Below are positions 10,056 to 20,397 of a stretch of DNA of 64,000 nt, piece after piece (the first letter of the stretch is position 1; each line of letters begins with the position of its first letter). The notes beneath the pieces were generated by a model. The model saw only the letters and a program-made list of their open reading frames with translations. It was not told the origin of the DNA and did no database searches. A program made the translations under genes and the position numbers. Source of the stretch: Pseudomonas sp. SST3 (GTDB taxonomy: Bacteria > Pseudomonadota > Gammaproteobacteria > Pseudomonadales > Pseudomonadaceae); the NCBI RefSeq assembly GCF_003325755.1, contig NZ_QORI02000019.1, positions 15,327-79,326 on the forward strand, in the 5' to 3' direction.

Positions 10056-10640
10056 ATGCGGATAGCGATCAGAGTGTCGATGTTGTGCGGCTTGTTGGCG
10101 ACAACGGTCGTTCAGGCTGAACTGTATCGTTATGTCGACGACAAGGGAGTGGTAGTGCTCAATCGCCAGGGCGTCCCGCCCCAGCACATTGGCAAGGGCT
10201 ATGAAGTGCTCAACGATCAGGGCCGGGTCACTCGGGTTGTGCCGGCTGCGCCGACGCCCGAGGAGCGCCAGCGGCTACTCGAAGCCAAGGCGCGCGCCAG
10301 TTCGGATGCTCAGCTGCTGCGTCTGTATGCAAGCGTCAAGGATGTCGAGCGTGCCAAGGCGCGAAAGTTGTCGGAGCTCGACAGCGTGATTGGTATCACG
10401 CGTGGCAACCTGCAATCGCTGCGGACCCAGCAGGCTAATCTGCAGAGCCAGGCGGCAGGGCACGAGCGGGCCGGGCGTGAGGTGCCCGAACAACTGTTGA
10501 CGCAGATCGACAATCTCCGCAAAGAACAGGCCAGCCTACGGCGCGATATCGAGCGCTACAATCAGGCACGCAAGCAGGCTGAAGCCAGTTTCGTCCGGGA
10601 GCACCAGCGAGTCGGCGAGCTGCTCGGGCAATCCAGGTAG
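10056..10640 (+). CDS. DUF4124-containing periplasmic coiled-coil protein
   Basis: 194 residues. Residues 1-21 are a signal peptide (MRIAIRVSMLCGLLATTVVQA, cut before ELYRYVD). The mature start ELYRYVDDKGVVVLNRQGVP is typical of DUF4124. The rest (about 60-190) is charged, Gln/Arg/Leu-rich and predicted coiled coil. Function unknown. The start at 10056 is chosen because the upstream in-frame extension would place the signal peptide internally. Its terminator is shared with convergent argB. Confidence 0.75.
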   Translation: MRIAIRVSMLCGLLATTVVQAELYRYVDDKGVVVLNRQGVPPQHIGKGYEVLNDQGRVTRVVPAAPTPEERQRLLEAKARASSDAQLLRLYASVKDVERAKARKLSELDSVIGITRGNLQSLRTQQANLQSQAAGHERAGREVPEQLLTQIDNLRKEQASLRRDIERYNQARKQAEASFVREHQRVGELLGQSR

Positions 10641-10664
10641 GTGGGTTCGAACAGCAACCGATAA

Positions 10665-10699
10665 AAAACCCAGCGTTCTCGATGGAAGCGCTGGGTTTT
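10665..10699. terminator. Bidirectional terminator between the DUF4124 gene and argB
   Basis: Stem AAAACCCAGCG / CGCTGGGTTTT with a 13-base loop. A-run on the left and T-run on the right allow use from both strands; it lies between two convergent stop codons. Confidence 0.85.
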
Positions 10700-10717
10700 C
10701 GCGTAGCGATTCAACAC

Positions 10718-11632
<915 letters not shown>

Positions 11633-14218
11633 TCAGAACGGCAGGGTGAGATCAGGCGCGACAGTATAAAGCTGCGCTCGGAAGACTTCCTGTATGCGCT
11701 TGAGTTCTTCCTCGCTTTCAGCCTCGAAACGCAGCACCAGTACCGGTGTGGTGTTGGACGCGCGAACCAGGCCCCAGCCTTTCGGGTAGTCGACGCGCAC
11801 ACCGTCGAGCGTGGTGATATTGGCCTCGCCCCAGTGGGCGTCGCGATGCAGCGCTTCGATGATGGTGAACTTGCTTTCTTCGGTGACCGTGATGTTGATT
11901 TCGGGGGTCGACAGGTCGTTGGGGAACGCCGAGAAAACCTGCTCGGCACTGCGCTTGTCCTGGCTGAGGATTTCCAGCAGCCGCACGGCGCTGTAGATGC
12001 CGTCGTCGAAGCCGTACCAGCGCTCCTTGAAGAAGATATGGCCGCTCATTTCGCCCGCGAGCAAGGCGCCGGTTTCCTTCATCTTCTTCTTGATCAGCGA
12101 GTGGCCGGTCTTCCACATCACCGGGCGACCGCCGTAGCCGCTGATCAGCGGGGTCAGGCGGCGCGTGCATTTGACGTCGAAGATGATGTCAGCGCCTGGG
12201 TTACGCGACACCACGTCCTTGGCGAACAACATCAGCAGGCGGTCGGGAAACACCACTGTGCCGGTATTGGTTACCACGCCGACGCGGTCACCATCGCCAT
12301 CAAAGGCCAGGCCCAGGTCGGCATTCTCCGACTTGACCTTGGCGATCAGATCTTCGAGATTTTCCAGCTTGCCCGGGTCCGGGTGATGGTTGGGGAAGTT
12401 GCCGTCGACATCGCAGAACAGCGGAATAACCGTGCAACCCAGCGCCTCGATCAGTTGCGGGGCAATGACGCCGGCTACCCCATTGCCGCAGTCGACCACC
12501 ACCTTGAGCGGCTTGGCCAGCGCTATGTCGTCGCGGATGCGTTTGAAGTAGCTCTCCAGCACATCAACCTGTTCGGCCTGGCCGACGCCTTCGTTGAGAT
12601 TGCCAGTCTCGATGCGCTGGCGTAGCGCCTGGATCTGCTCGTTGGCCAGGGTGTCGCCAGCAATGACGATCTTGAAGCCGTTGTAGTCCGGCGGATTATG
12701 ACTGCCGGTGAGCATCACGCCGGATTTGCCGGCCAGGACGTTGGCCGCGTAATAGAGCACAGGCGTCGGCACCATGCCGACATCGCTAACGCTGCAACCG
12801 CTATCTACCAGGCCCTGAATCAGGTGCTGAACCAACTCCGGGCCGGACAGCCGGCCATCGCGGCCAACCGACACGTTCGGCTCGCCCTGAGCCAGGCTCT
12901 CGGAGCCGACCGCCCGGCCTATCCAGTAAGCGGTATCGTTGGTCAGGGTGTCGCCGACCACGCCACGGATATCGTACGCACGAAAGATGCTGGCAGGCAG
13001 TTGCGGGGCTTTGGGGGCGCTCATTGCGGTTTCTCGCTCCTTGGTGTCGAGGCCAAGCCAGTCCTGGTCCTCGTCGAGAATGTCGATGTCGAGAATATCG
13101 GTGCCCTGGAACAGGGGATCGACGTACTCGGTGAATTGGGCTTGCCGAACCGCTGGCGGCGGCGTGGCTGGCGCTTTGACTTTGGCCGGCCCAGCTGCTC
13201 GCAGCGGCAGGCGGGCTAAGCTCTTGGCCAGCGCATCGAGCGCCGGCAGGCTCAAAGTCGGTGTTTGGATGGTCTTGCCGGTGGAGAGTTCCTGGACCAT
13301 CCGCCCCAAGTGCATGACATCTTCACGAAGCCGCCTCTGCTGGGCGCTCAGTACCATCTGTAGCCCCAGCAGAAGACCGCAGAGTGCAGCCAGTGCGGCT
13401 GCGAGCAACAGCAGGGGAGGCAGCGTCGTGGCGCTTAGTGCTGCGCCAGGCAGAAAGCTGAGTTTCCAGTTCGGGTTGGTGGAGGGCAGGTTGATCGCCT
13501 CGCTTTCCTCCCCCGCGCCGCCCCGCTGGGCGAGCAATTGTGCCGGGCCGCTACTGAACTGCTGGACCAGCCGAAGCTGACCAGCTTCGGCCGGCAGCGT
13601 CGGCAGAGTAGCCAGGAAGCGTTCCAGGCTGGTCACCATCAGGAGTGTCCCTTCGACCGGCTCTTGCTGGCTCGGACGCAAGGCCGCGGCGCTGTATAGC
13701 AACCAACGATTACCGATTCTGAACGCCTCAGGCGCGGGGGGAGCGCCGTTTTCCGCCCGCTGCAGTAGATCGAGCGCGGCGAAATTAAGCGGGCCGGCAC
13801 GGTCAGGATTCTGCCGAGCCTGACCACGCAGGCTGATATGCGCATCGATTACACCGTCGCGATAGCCCAGTTCACGCTCGGCGGCACGTATACGCTGGGG
13901 TTGCTCGCTACGCAGGGCATCGAGCAGCTGAGGGTCACGGGCGGCTGCCTGGGTATCATCGGCCAGCTGCCGAAGCGCCTGCTCGACGGCCGAGGCTTGG
14001 CTCTGGCCCCAGGCCTCGGCCAGTTCGGATGCGTGTTGTTGCTGGCTGGATTGGTAGGCGATCCAGAGCAGCGCACTGGCCGCAGCTAGCCCCAGCAAAC
14101 CCGGCAGCAGGCCGGGCATCAGTGTCTTGAGGCCTGCGCTACGGCGGGGCGGTGAGGAGGTGGCATCGGCGGGGTTGAGTACGCCGGCGTCCTTGGCTGT
14201 GCGCTTGAAGAGTTTCAT
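11633..14218 (-). CDS. algC: Phosphomannomutase/phosphoglucomutase with N-terminal membrane domain
   Basis: 861 residues in one frame. The C-terminal 463 residues, from the internal ATG at 13024 (MSAPKAPQLPASIFRAYDIRG), are classical AlgC, with the phosphoserine loop TGSHNPPDYNGFK (Ser108 of that form), metal loop DGDGDR and sugar loop GEMSGHIFF. AlgC interconverts mannose- and glucose-1- and 6-phosphates for alginate, LPS, rhamnolipid and exopolysaccharide precursors. The N-terminal ~398 residues hold two hydrophobic helices (about 31-55 and 262-290) flanking an extracytoplasmic region, then a linker. Pseudomonads carry the same long frame, so this is not an artefact; whether both starts are used is undecided. 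Confidence 0.93.
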   Translation of the reverse strand: MKLFKRTAKDAGVLNPADATSSPPRRSAGLKTLMPGLLPGLLGLAAASALLWIAYQSSQQQHASELAEAWGQSQASAVEQALRQLADDTQAAARDPQLLDALRSEQPQRIRAAERELGYRDGVIDAHISLRGQARQNPDRAGPLNFAALDLLQRAENGAPPAPEAFRIGNRWLLYSAAALRPSQQEPVEGTLLMVTSLERFLATLPTLPAEAGQLRLVQQFSSGPAQLLAQRGGAGEESEAINLPSTNPNWKLSFLPGAALSATTLPPLLLLAAALAALCGLLLGLQMVLSAQQRRLREDVMHLGRMVQELSTGKTIQTPTLSLPALDALAKSLARLPLRAAGPAKVKAPATPPPAVRQAQFTEYVDPLFQGTDILDIDILDEDQDWLGLDTKERETAMSAPKAPQLPASIFRAYDIRGVVGDTLTNDTAYWIGRAVGSESLAQGEPNVSVGRDGRLSGPELVQHLIQGLVDSGCSVSDVGMVPTPVLYYAANVLAGKSGVMLTGSHNPPDYNGFKIVIAGDTLANEQIQALRQRIETGNLNEGVGQAEQVDVLESYFKRIRDDIALAKPLKVVVDCGNGVAGVIAPQLIEALGCTVIPLFCDVDGNFPNHHPDPGKLENLEDLIAKVKSENADLGLAFDGDGDRVGVVTNTGTVVFPDRLLMLFAKDVVSRNPGADIIFDVKCTRRLTPLISGYGGRPVMWKTGHSLIKKKMKETGALLAGEMSGHIFFKERWYGFDDGIYSAVRLLEILSQDKRSAEQVFSAFPNDLSTPEINITVTEESKFTIIEALHRDAHWGEANITTLDGVRVDYPKGWGLVRASNTTPVLVLRFEAESEEELKRIQEVFRAQLYTVAPDLTLPF

Positions 14219-14255
14219 GGAGCTCCTCGAATCGTCCTTAAAAAGCGGGGCTGGC

Positions 14256-14711
14256 TCAGTGGCTGCCGGAATGACCGAAGCCGCCGGCGCCGCGGTCGCT
14301 GCTGTCGAATTCGTTGACCAGTTCGAACTGCGCCTGGATAACCGGCACCAGCATCAACTGCGCGATGCGCTCGCCCACCGCAATGTTGAAACTCGACTGG
14401 CCGCGGTTCCAGCAGGACACCATCAGTTCGCCCTGGTAATCGGAGTCGATCAGTCCGACCAGGTTGCCGAGCACAATGCCGTGCTTATGGCCGAGCCCGG
14501 AGCGCGGCAGCACCAGCGCCGCCAGATTCGGGTCGGCGATATGAATCGACAGTCCGGTGGGGATCAGTAGGGTCTGGCCCGGCTCAAGTGTGGTATCGGC
14601 TTGCAGCATGGCGCGCAGGTCGAGCCCGGCGGAACCGCTGGTGGCATATTCGGGCAGGGGGAAATCCCGGCCGAGGCGCGGGTCGAGGATCTTCGCTTGG
14701 AGTTTGTGCAT
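14256..14711 (-). CDS. dut: dUTP diphosphatase
   Basis: 151 residues. Trimeric dUTPase converting dUTP to dUMP and PPi. The five motifs are visible: [11 protein letters not shown] (1), [11 protein letters not shown] (2), [13 protein letters not shown] (3), [11 protein letters not shown] (4) and [11 protein letters not shown] (5, the C-terminal arm). 2 bp after coaBC and 37 bp before algC, so part of one operon. Confidence 0.97.
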   Translation of the reverse strand: MHKLQAKILDPRLGRDFPLPEYATSGSAGLDLRAMLQADTTLEPGQTLLIPTGLSIHIADPNLAALVLPRSGLGHKHGIVLGNLVGLIDSDYQGELMVSCWNRGQSSFNIAVGERIAQLMLVPVIQAQFELVNEFDSSDRGAGGFGHSGSH

Positions 14712-14713
14712 GA

Positions 14714-15922
14714 TTAGGCCTGATGAAAGCGGTCGGCGATGAAGGCGATCAGCTGGCGGGCAATGTGCCCCTTGCTAGCCTGGCTGAAACGGGTTTCGTG
14801 CTGCTGTCGGTCGATGACCGTGACGGCATTTTCTTCGCTATTGAAACCGATGCTGGGGTTGGCCACGTCATTGGCCACGATCAGGTCGAGGTTCTTGTCA
14901 CGCAGTTTGCGCGTCGCATATTCCAGCAGGTTTTCGGTTTCGGCGGCGAAGCCGACGCTGAAAGGGCGGTCGTCACGTCCGGCAAGGGTGGCGAGAATAT
15001 CGGGATTGCGGACCATTTGCAGAAGCAGACCGTCACCTTTGGTGGGATCTTTTTTCAGCTTGTGCGGTGCGACCACTTCCGGGCGGTAATCGGCAACGGC
15101 CGCCGCGGCAATGAACAGATCGCAGGGCATCGCCGCCTCGCAGGCGAGGAGCATGTCGCGGGCGCTGACCACGTCGATGCGCTGCACACGGTCGGGTGTC
15201 GGCAGGAACACCGGCCCGGCGACCAGCGTTACGCGAGCACCGGCTTCGGCGGCGGCTTCGGCCAGCGCGAACCCCATTTTGCCGGAGCTGTGATTGGTGA
15301 TGTAGCGCACCGGGTCGATGTTTTCCTGAGTCGGCCCGGCGGTGATCAATAGATGGAGGCCGGTCAGCAGACTGCGTTCGAAGCAGTCGGCGGCGGCCTG
15401 GGCCAGGTCGTCCGCCTCCAGCATTCGGCCCATGCCAACATCGCCGCAGGCCTGGCTGCCAGAGGCGGGGCCGAACAGGCGAATGCCCCGTTGTTGCAAC
15501 AGGACCCGGTTGGCCTGGGTCGCCGGATCGGCCCACATGGCCTGGTTCATGGCCGGGGCCAGGGTGACCGGGGCATTGGTTGCCAGCACCAGGGTGGTCA
15601 GCAGATCGTTAGCGACGCCTTGTGCCAAGCGTGCCATGAGATCCGCCGTGGCGGGCGCAACCAGTACGAGATCGGCCCAGCGTGCCAGTTCGATATGGCC
15701 CATCGCGGCCTCGGCAGCGGGGTCGAGCAGGTCCAGATGGACCGGATGGCCAGAAAGAGCCTGGAGGGTGAGCGGGGTGATGAATTCGCGACCGCCGCTG
15801 GTCATCACGACGCGAACTTCGGCGCCCTGGTCGCGGAGCCGGCGAACCAGCTCGGCACTCTTGTAGGCAGCGATGCCGCCGCCGACGCCCAGGACGATGC
15901 GTTTACGATAAAGCCGCTGCAT
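14714..15922 (-). CDS. coaBC: Bifunctional phosphopantothenoylcysteine decarboxylase / phosphopantothenate-cysteine ligase
   Basis: 402 residues. The N-terminal flavoprotein half (CoaC, 1-~185) shows [18 protein letters not shown], the catalytic-His region [12 protein letters not shown] and APAMNQAMW, plus [13 protein letters not shown]. The C-terminal CoaB half (~190-402) starts [27 protein letters not shown] and contains AAAVADYRP and the KKDP loop. Together they carry out two steps of coenzyme A synthesis. Divergent from radC with 121 bp between; upstream gene of the coaBC-dut-algC-argB set. Confidence 0.96.
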   Translation of the reverse strand: MQRLYRKRIVLGVGGGIAAYKSAELVRRLRDQGAEVRVVMTSGGREFITPLTLQALSGHPVHLDLLDPAAEAAMGHIELARWADLVLVAPATADLMARLAQGVANDLLTTLVLATNAPVTLAPAMNQAMWADPATQANRVLLQQRGIRLFGPASGSQACGDVGMGRMLEADDLAQAAADCFERSLLTGLHLLITAGPTQENIDPVRYITNHSSGKMGFALAEAAAEAGARVTLVAGPVFLPTPDRVQRIDVVSARDMLLACEAAMPCDLFIAAAAVADYRPEVVAPHKLKKDPTKGDGLLLQMVRNPDILATLAGRDDRPFSVGFAAETENLLEYATRKLRDKNLDLIVANDVANPSIGFNSEENAVTVIDRQQHETRFSQASKGHIARQLIAFIADRFHQA

Positions 15923-16043
15923 AGGCCTGCCTTGTTACGGGTGAGAACTGGTTCCGGCGGGGGCCGGTTGCCGTGGATAAAAGGTCGCTAAGATAGCACA
16001 GCGACCTAACTGGAAAAGGACGCACGCTCGACATGGAGGTGAC

Positions 16044-16718
16044 ATGAGCATTCGTGACTGGCCTGCGGCGGAACGCCCGCGGGAAAAGCTTCTGGAGCAA
16101 GGCGCAGCGGTGCTGTCCGACGCGGAATTGCTGGCGATCTTTCTGCGGACCGGGGTGGCCGGCAAGAGCGCGGTGGACCTGGCACGGCATCTGCTCAGCG
16201 AGTTCGGCAGCCTGCGTGCGCTGCTGGAGAGTGATCTCGAGCAATTCAGCAGCCACTTAGGGCTCGGGCCGGCCAAGTTCGCGCAGTTGCAGGCGGTGCT
16301 GGAGATGGCGCGGCGGCATCTGGCCGAGCGTATCCGTCGCGATTCTGCGCTGGAAAGCCCGCAGGCTGTGCGCGACTACCTCAAAGCGCGGCTGAGGCAC
16401 GAGCCGCATGAGTTGTTCGCCTGCCTGTTCCTTGATTCGAAACACCGCGTGCTGGCCTTTGAGGTGCTGTTTCACGGCACTATCGACGGCGCCAGCGTCT
16501 ACCCGCGGCAGGTGGTCAAACGCGCATTGGCACAAAATGCCGCCGCGGTGATTCTCACCCATAACCACCCATCCGGGGTGGCCGAACCGAGCCAGGCCGA
16601 TCGGCAACTGACGCGCAAACTCACCGATGCGCTGGGCATGATAGACGTACGGGTGCTTGATCATTTCATCGTCGGCGACGGCGAACCGTTGTCCATGGCC
16701 GAATACGGCTGGATGTAG
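16044..16718 (+). CDS. radC: RadC family JAB1/MPN-domain protein
   Basis: 224 residues. An N-terminal helix-hairpin-helix region (about 25-90) is followed by the RadC JAMM domain. The metal motif is intact: [16 protein letters not shown] with His173, His175 and Asp186. Historically linked to DNA repair, but its biochemical role is unsettled; the fold suggests a metallohydrolase. Starts at the ATG with GGAGGTGAC upstream. Convergent with the next gene, leaving only 14 bp. Confidence 0.94.
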   Translation: MSIRDWPAAERPREKLLEQGAAVLSDAELLAIFLRTGVAGKSAVDLARHLLSEFGSLRALLESDLEQFSSHLGLGPAKFAQLQAVLEMARRHLAERIRRDSALESPQAVRDYLKARLRHEPHELFACLFLDSKHRVLAFEVLFHGTIDGASVYPRQVVKRALAQNAAAVILTHNHPSGVAEPSQADRQLTRKLTDALGMIDVRVLDHFIVGDGEPLSMAEYGWM

Positions 16719-16732
16719 GCCTCCACCGTTCC

Positions 16733-18073
16733 TCATGCCAGCAGTGGAACCAGCAACAGCGGGAGCAGCACGCTCAAGACGAAACGGCCATTCCAGCCAA
16801 CGGCGATGCGCCAGGGGGAGAGCTGGGCATGGCGGGCCAGCAATAACGCAGAAGGTCCGTAAGGCGAGAGCAGCATTGCCAGCGAGAAGCCGAAGAGCAG
16901 CGCCACTGCCGGCTGCATCACGTCCAGACCCTGACTTGCCAGCTGGGCCAGCAGCGCCGCGCATAGGTTCAGCGAAATCAGCGGGGCGACGCCGAGCAGC
17001 GCCAGCGCCATGATGGCCAGTGCGCCGAAGGTGCCGAGCGCGAACAGCACCAATGGCGTACTGCCGAGCTGGCCCGCAAGGTGGTGCACTGGCAGCACTG
17101 CTGCAACCAGACCGGCGAGCAGTGCCGCGCTGGCGAAGATGAACGTCTCGTTGCGCATGCCGATGAGTGTTTCGCTGACCTCGCTGAACACCTGCCGAGG
17201 TGCGATCCGTTGCCATAGCAGGATCACGATGACCGCGATGGGCACCAGCAGCATGGCGGCCTGGGTGGCGGAAAGCCAGGTCAGCGCAGCAAGGAGGGCG
17301 ATTAGGGCGATACCGATCAAACTTCCGATAAGCAGTCCGCGCAAGCTACCGCTGGGCTGTTGCGCGTTCGGCTCATGCGCGGGCGGATGGTCGATGAGCT
17401 GCTGCAGGCGACGGTTTTCGGTTGGCCAGCCGAATAGCAACAGGAGCAGGCCTCCGATTAGCCCGAATGGCAATAGCATGCTCCAACTGAGACCGGGGAG
17501 CTCGCGGGTCAGGATCGCCACCGCGACGCTGGTGGGTGCCAGCAGGGGCACCAGCGCGAATCCGCGCAGGGCGGTGACCATGACGCCACGCCGGCCTTCG
17601 CGGCGCTGTGTGTCGCTATACCGGCGGTGCTCGAAATGACTTTCCAGCGATCCGCAAATCAGGTTGAGCATGCCGAAGCTAAGCACCGAGCTGATCGCGA
17701 AGGTACTCATGAGATAGCCGGGATAGAGCCAGGCGCGTGGGCCTGCCAGTAATAGACGATGCAGCTCGCTGAGCTTTTTCAGGCGCTTGACCAGACAATG
17801 CATTAGCCCCAGCGCGCCGATAAAGGCGGCGTAATAGGCCGCCGAAGACAGCATGCGTGCGCCCTGTTGCCAGCTCGCATCTCCGGCCAGCAGCCAGTAG
17901 CCGAACAGCGCCAGAGTGACCATCCCGAGCCGCCGCGGATAAGGCATCAGCGAGCGCCAGTGCCAGACGAAGAACACCGCCAGAAGGGAACCACTGATGA
18001 TACTCAGCAACTGAAACCGAGTGATCAGCGCCAATAGCTCAAATAGCAGTGCCAGGGGCAGTAGCGCAGTCAT
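16733..18073 (-). CDS. Predicted multi-pass inner-membrane protein of unknown function
   Basis: 446 residues with about 11-12 hydrophobic helices. A short conserved-looking cytosolic stretch FEHRRYSDTQRREGRRG (about 145-165) precedes TALRGFALVPLLAPTSVAVAIL, and the C-terminal half ends in repeated Leu-rich helices. The layout is like a small ion or organic-anion transporter, but I recognise no family. Its ATG immediately follows the stop codon of the upstream thioesterase (18074), which implies translational coupling. No membrane-family motif is strong enough to name a substrate. Confidence 0.6.
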   Translation of the reverse strand: MTALLPLALLFELLALITRFQLLSIISGSLLAVFFVWHWRSLMPYPRRLGMVTLALFGYWLLAGDASWQQGARMLSSAAYYAAFIGALGLMHCLVKRLKKLSELHRLLLAGPRAWLYPGYLMSTFAISSVLSFGMLNLICGSLESHFEHRRYSDTQRREGRRGVMVTALRGFALVPLLAPTSVAVAILTRELPGLSWSMLLPFGLIGGLLLLLFGWPTENRRLQQLIDHPPAHEPNAQQPSGSLRGLLIGSLIGIALIALLAALTWLSATQAAMLLVPIAVIVILLWQRIAPRQVFSEVSETLIGMRNETFIFASAALLAGLVAAVLPVHHLAGQLGSTPLVLFALGTFGALAIMALALLGVAPLISLNLCAALLAQLASQGLDVMQPAVALLFGFSLAMLLSPYGPSALLLARHAQLSPWRIAVGWNGRFVLSVLLPLLLVPLLA

Positions 18074-18520
18074 CTAGGCGGGCAGCTCACGGCGCAAGGC
18101 GCCACGCTTGAATACCCCTTCGCCGAAGGCGATCAGCCGATCGCTTTCATCCAGAGGGTCGCAGCTGGCCATGAACACCTTGTGTCCGCCGGAGCGACAC
18201 CGAGCCACGGCTCTGATGCGGCTGCCCGCGGCCGCGGGGGCGGTGAAATTGATGTTCATTGAAAGCGTCAGCGCCACTCGGCGCTCTGCCGGGGCCGTCT
18301 CCCAGGTGCCGCACAGGCCCATGGCGACATCCATCAAAGTGGCCATGACACCGCCATGCATGTTGCTAGCATTGTTCAAGTGGCGCGGAAGCAGCTCCAG
18401 CGCGAGGGTGGCGTGCTCCGGACCATACGCCAGCAGCTCGCAGCCGATGTCCTGAAAAAAGCCGGTAACGGAGGCGTGAACCTGCTGTAACTGGGCGGGC
18501 GAATAGTCAGAGTTGGGCAT
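18074..18520 (-). CDS. PaaI-like hotdog-fold thioesterase
   Basis: 148 residues. The 4HBT/PaaI motif NMHGGVMATLMDVAMGLCG (about 53-71) with the catalytic Asp region and the strand pattern LTLSMNINFTAPAAAGSRIRAVA fit an acyl-CoA or aromatic-CoA thioesterase. The final strands (KVFMASCDPLDESDRLIAFGEGVFKRG) complete the hotdog fold. Zero spacing to the downstream membrane-protein gene; divergent from the 3-hydroxyacyl-CoA dehydrogenase, which may share substrates. Confidence 0.83.
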   Translation of the reverse strand: MPNSDYSPAQLQQVHASVTGFFQDIGCELLAYGPEHATLALELLPRHLNNASNMHGGVMATLMDVAMGLCGTWETAPAERRVALTLSMNINFTAPAAAGSRIRAVARCRSGGHKVFMASCDPLDESDRLIAFGEGVFKRGALRRELPA

Positions 18521-18661
18521 GGCGTTCGATCACGGATAGCTTGCTAAGGAGACTGGCAGTCATTAGGCTCTTGGTCAATAAAGGCGGAATCTAATTTCGC
18601 ACTGCGGAATGAAAGTGGTAAGCCACAGACAGTCGCAACGCCATCCATTGAGGAGGTTCGC

Positions 18662-20179
18662 ATGTTTTCCCGTATCGGCATCATCGGCGCCGGCGCCATG
18701 GGGCGCGGCATCGCGCAGTTGTTCGCCAGTGCCGGCCAGCAGGTTTGGCTGTATGACAGTCGCCCCGAAGCCATTGAGCAGGCCTTGCAATTCAACCGAG
18801 AGCTGCTCGAGCGCAGTGTTGCCAAGGGGCGTCTGATCGCCGATGAGCTGCCGCCGATTCTTGAACGCATGCAGCCGGCCCATCAGTTGGCCGAGCTGTC
18901 CGGCTGCGATTTGCTGATCGAAGCCATCGTCGAGAACCTCGAAGCCAAGCAGAGCCTGTTCGTCGAGCTGGAAGGCTTGATTGCCGCTGACGCCGTCCTC
19001 GCAACCAATACCTCGTCGCTGTCGGTGACCCGCATCGCCAGCGCCTGCACACGCCCTGAACGGGTAGCGGGCTATCACTTTTTCAACCCGGTCACTTTGA
19101 TGAAGCTCGTCGAAGTGGTCCGCGGCGAGCGCACCGATCCGACAGTTGTCGACCGGCTGGTGGAACTGGCAGAGCATGCCGGACACTTCCCCGCCATCAC
19201 TCCCGACACCCCCGGTTTTCTCGTCAACCACGCCGGCCGCGCCTATGGCACTGAGGCGCAGCGAATTCTCAGCGAGGGCATCGCTACGCCGGAACAGATC
19301 GACCGCATCCTGCGTGATGGCCCCGGCTTCCGTATGGGCCCGTTCGAGCTGTTCGATCTGACCGGTCTGGATATCTCCCATGCAGTGATGGAGTCGGTGC
19401 ACGACCAGTTCTATTACGACCCACGCTACACACCTTCCTACCTCGCGGCGCAGCGGGTCGCCGGAGGGTTGCTCGGACGCAAGACCGGCCAGGGTTTCTA
19501 CCGTTATGAGAACGGCCAGCAGATTCGCTCGCCGGAGCCCCGCTTCGAGCCGGTGATCATCGACCGTCCGTTCTGGCTCGACAGCATCGAGCCCGAGCTG
19601 CGCAGTCATATCGGCTCGGTTCTGCAGCAAGCCGGTGCCGTGCTCGAAGACGGTGCCGAGCCGTCTAATGAGGCGATCTGCCTGATAACGCCGCTGGGCG
19701 AGGATGCCAGCAGCTGCATCGAGCGGCTGGCGCTGCCCGCGGTCCGTACCATCGCACTGGATATCTTCAGCGACCTCGACAGACGCCGCGTGCTGATGCG
19801 CCAGCCTGCACTCGATCCGGCGCTGGAAGCGCAGGCGCGTCAGGCGTTGGGGGCGGATGGCGTGCCCGTGGAGGTGATCAACGATTCCCCGGGCTTCGTC
19901 AGCCAACGAATCGTAGCCAGCATCGTCAATCTCGGCTGCGAAATCGCGCAGAAGGGCATCGCCTCGCCAGACACGCTCGATCGCGCTGTGACCATTGCCC
20001 TCGGCTATCCGAAGGGCCCCTTGGGATTTGCCGCGCACTACAATCCTGCGCGGATCCTCACGATTCTCGAGGGCATGCAGACCTGCTACGGCCATGAACC
20101 TCGTTATCGCCCAAGCCCATGGCTGCGTCGCCGGGTGCAGCTCGGTCTGCCGCTGAGCGCGCCGGACATGCCGCGCTGA
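18662..20179 (+). CDS. 3-Hydroxyacyl-CoA dehydrogenase (PaaH-like, two C-terminal domains)
   Basis: 505 residues. The NAD-binding Rossmann domain begins RIGIIGAGAMGRGIAQLF (5-22), with LLIEAIVENLEAKQ and TNTSSLSVT, then the catalytic-His segment GYHFFNPVTLMKLVEVV. A first 3HCDH C-terminal domain ends near residue 290 (GRKTGQGFYRYE); a second copy is at about 395-485 (INDSPGFVSQRIVASI, ALGYPKGPLGF). It oxidises 3-hydroxyacyl-CoA to 3-ketoacyl-CoA in beta-oxidation or phenylacetate-type degradation. No other paa genes are nearby, so the substrate is open. ATG preceded by GAGGAGG. Confidence 0.88.
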   Translation: MFSRIGIIGAGAMGRGIAQLFASAGQQVWLYDSRPEAIEQALQFNRELLERSVAKGRLIADELPPILERMQPAHQLAELSGCDLLIEAIVENLEAKQSLFVELEGLIAADAVLATNTSSLSVTRIASACTRPERVAGYHFFNPVTLMKLVEVVRGERTDPTVVDRLVELAEHAGHFPAITPDTPGFLVNHAGRAYGTEAQRILSEGIATPEQIDRILRDGPGFRMGPFELFDLTGLDISHAVMESVHDQFYYDPRYTPSYLAAQRVAGGLLGRKTGQGFYRYENGQQIRSPEPRFEPVIIDRPFWLDSIEPELRSHIGSVLQQAGAVLEDGAEPSNEAICLITPLGEDASSCIERLALPAVRTIALDIFSDLDRRRVLMRQPALDPALEAQARQALGADGVPVEVINDSPGFVSQRIVASIVNLGCEIAQKGIASPDTLDRAVTIALGYPKGPLGFAAHYNPARILTILEGMQTCYGHEPRYRPSPWLRRRVQLGLPLSAPDMPR

Positions 20180-20397
20180 GTGACGCGAGACAGGAGCAAG
20201 CATTCGCACTCGAGGGGCGGCTTAAGGTTGGCGAGTGGCTGCCGCTAACCCGGTAGACCCGGCCATCCCAGGCGGCAGAAAACGTCATGGAGTCGTTTTC
20301 TGCTGGTCGGGGTGGCTATGTGCTACCAAGGAACGATGTTTATTGGTGGCAGGGGTGGTACAACACCTTTTTACCGGATGAAAACAAGAGGCCACCG

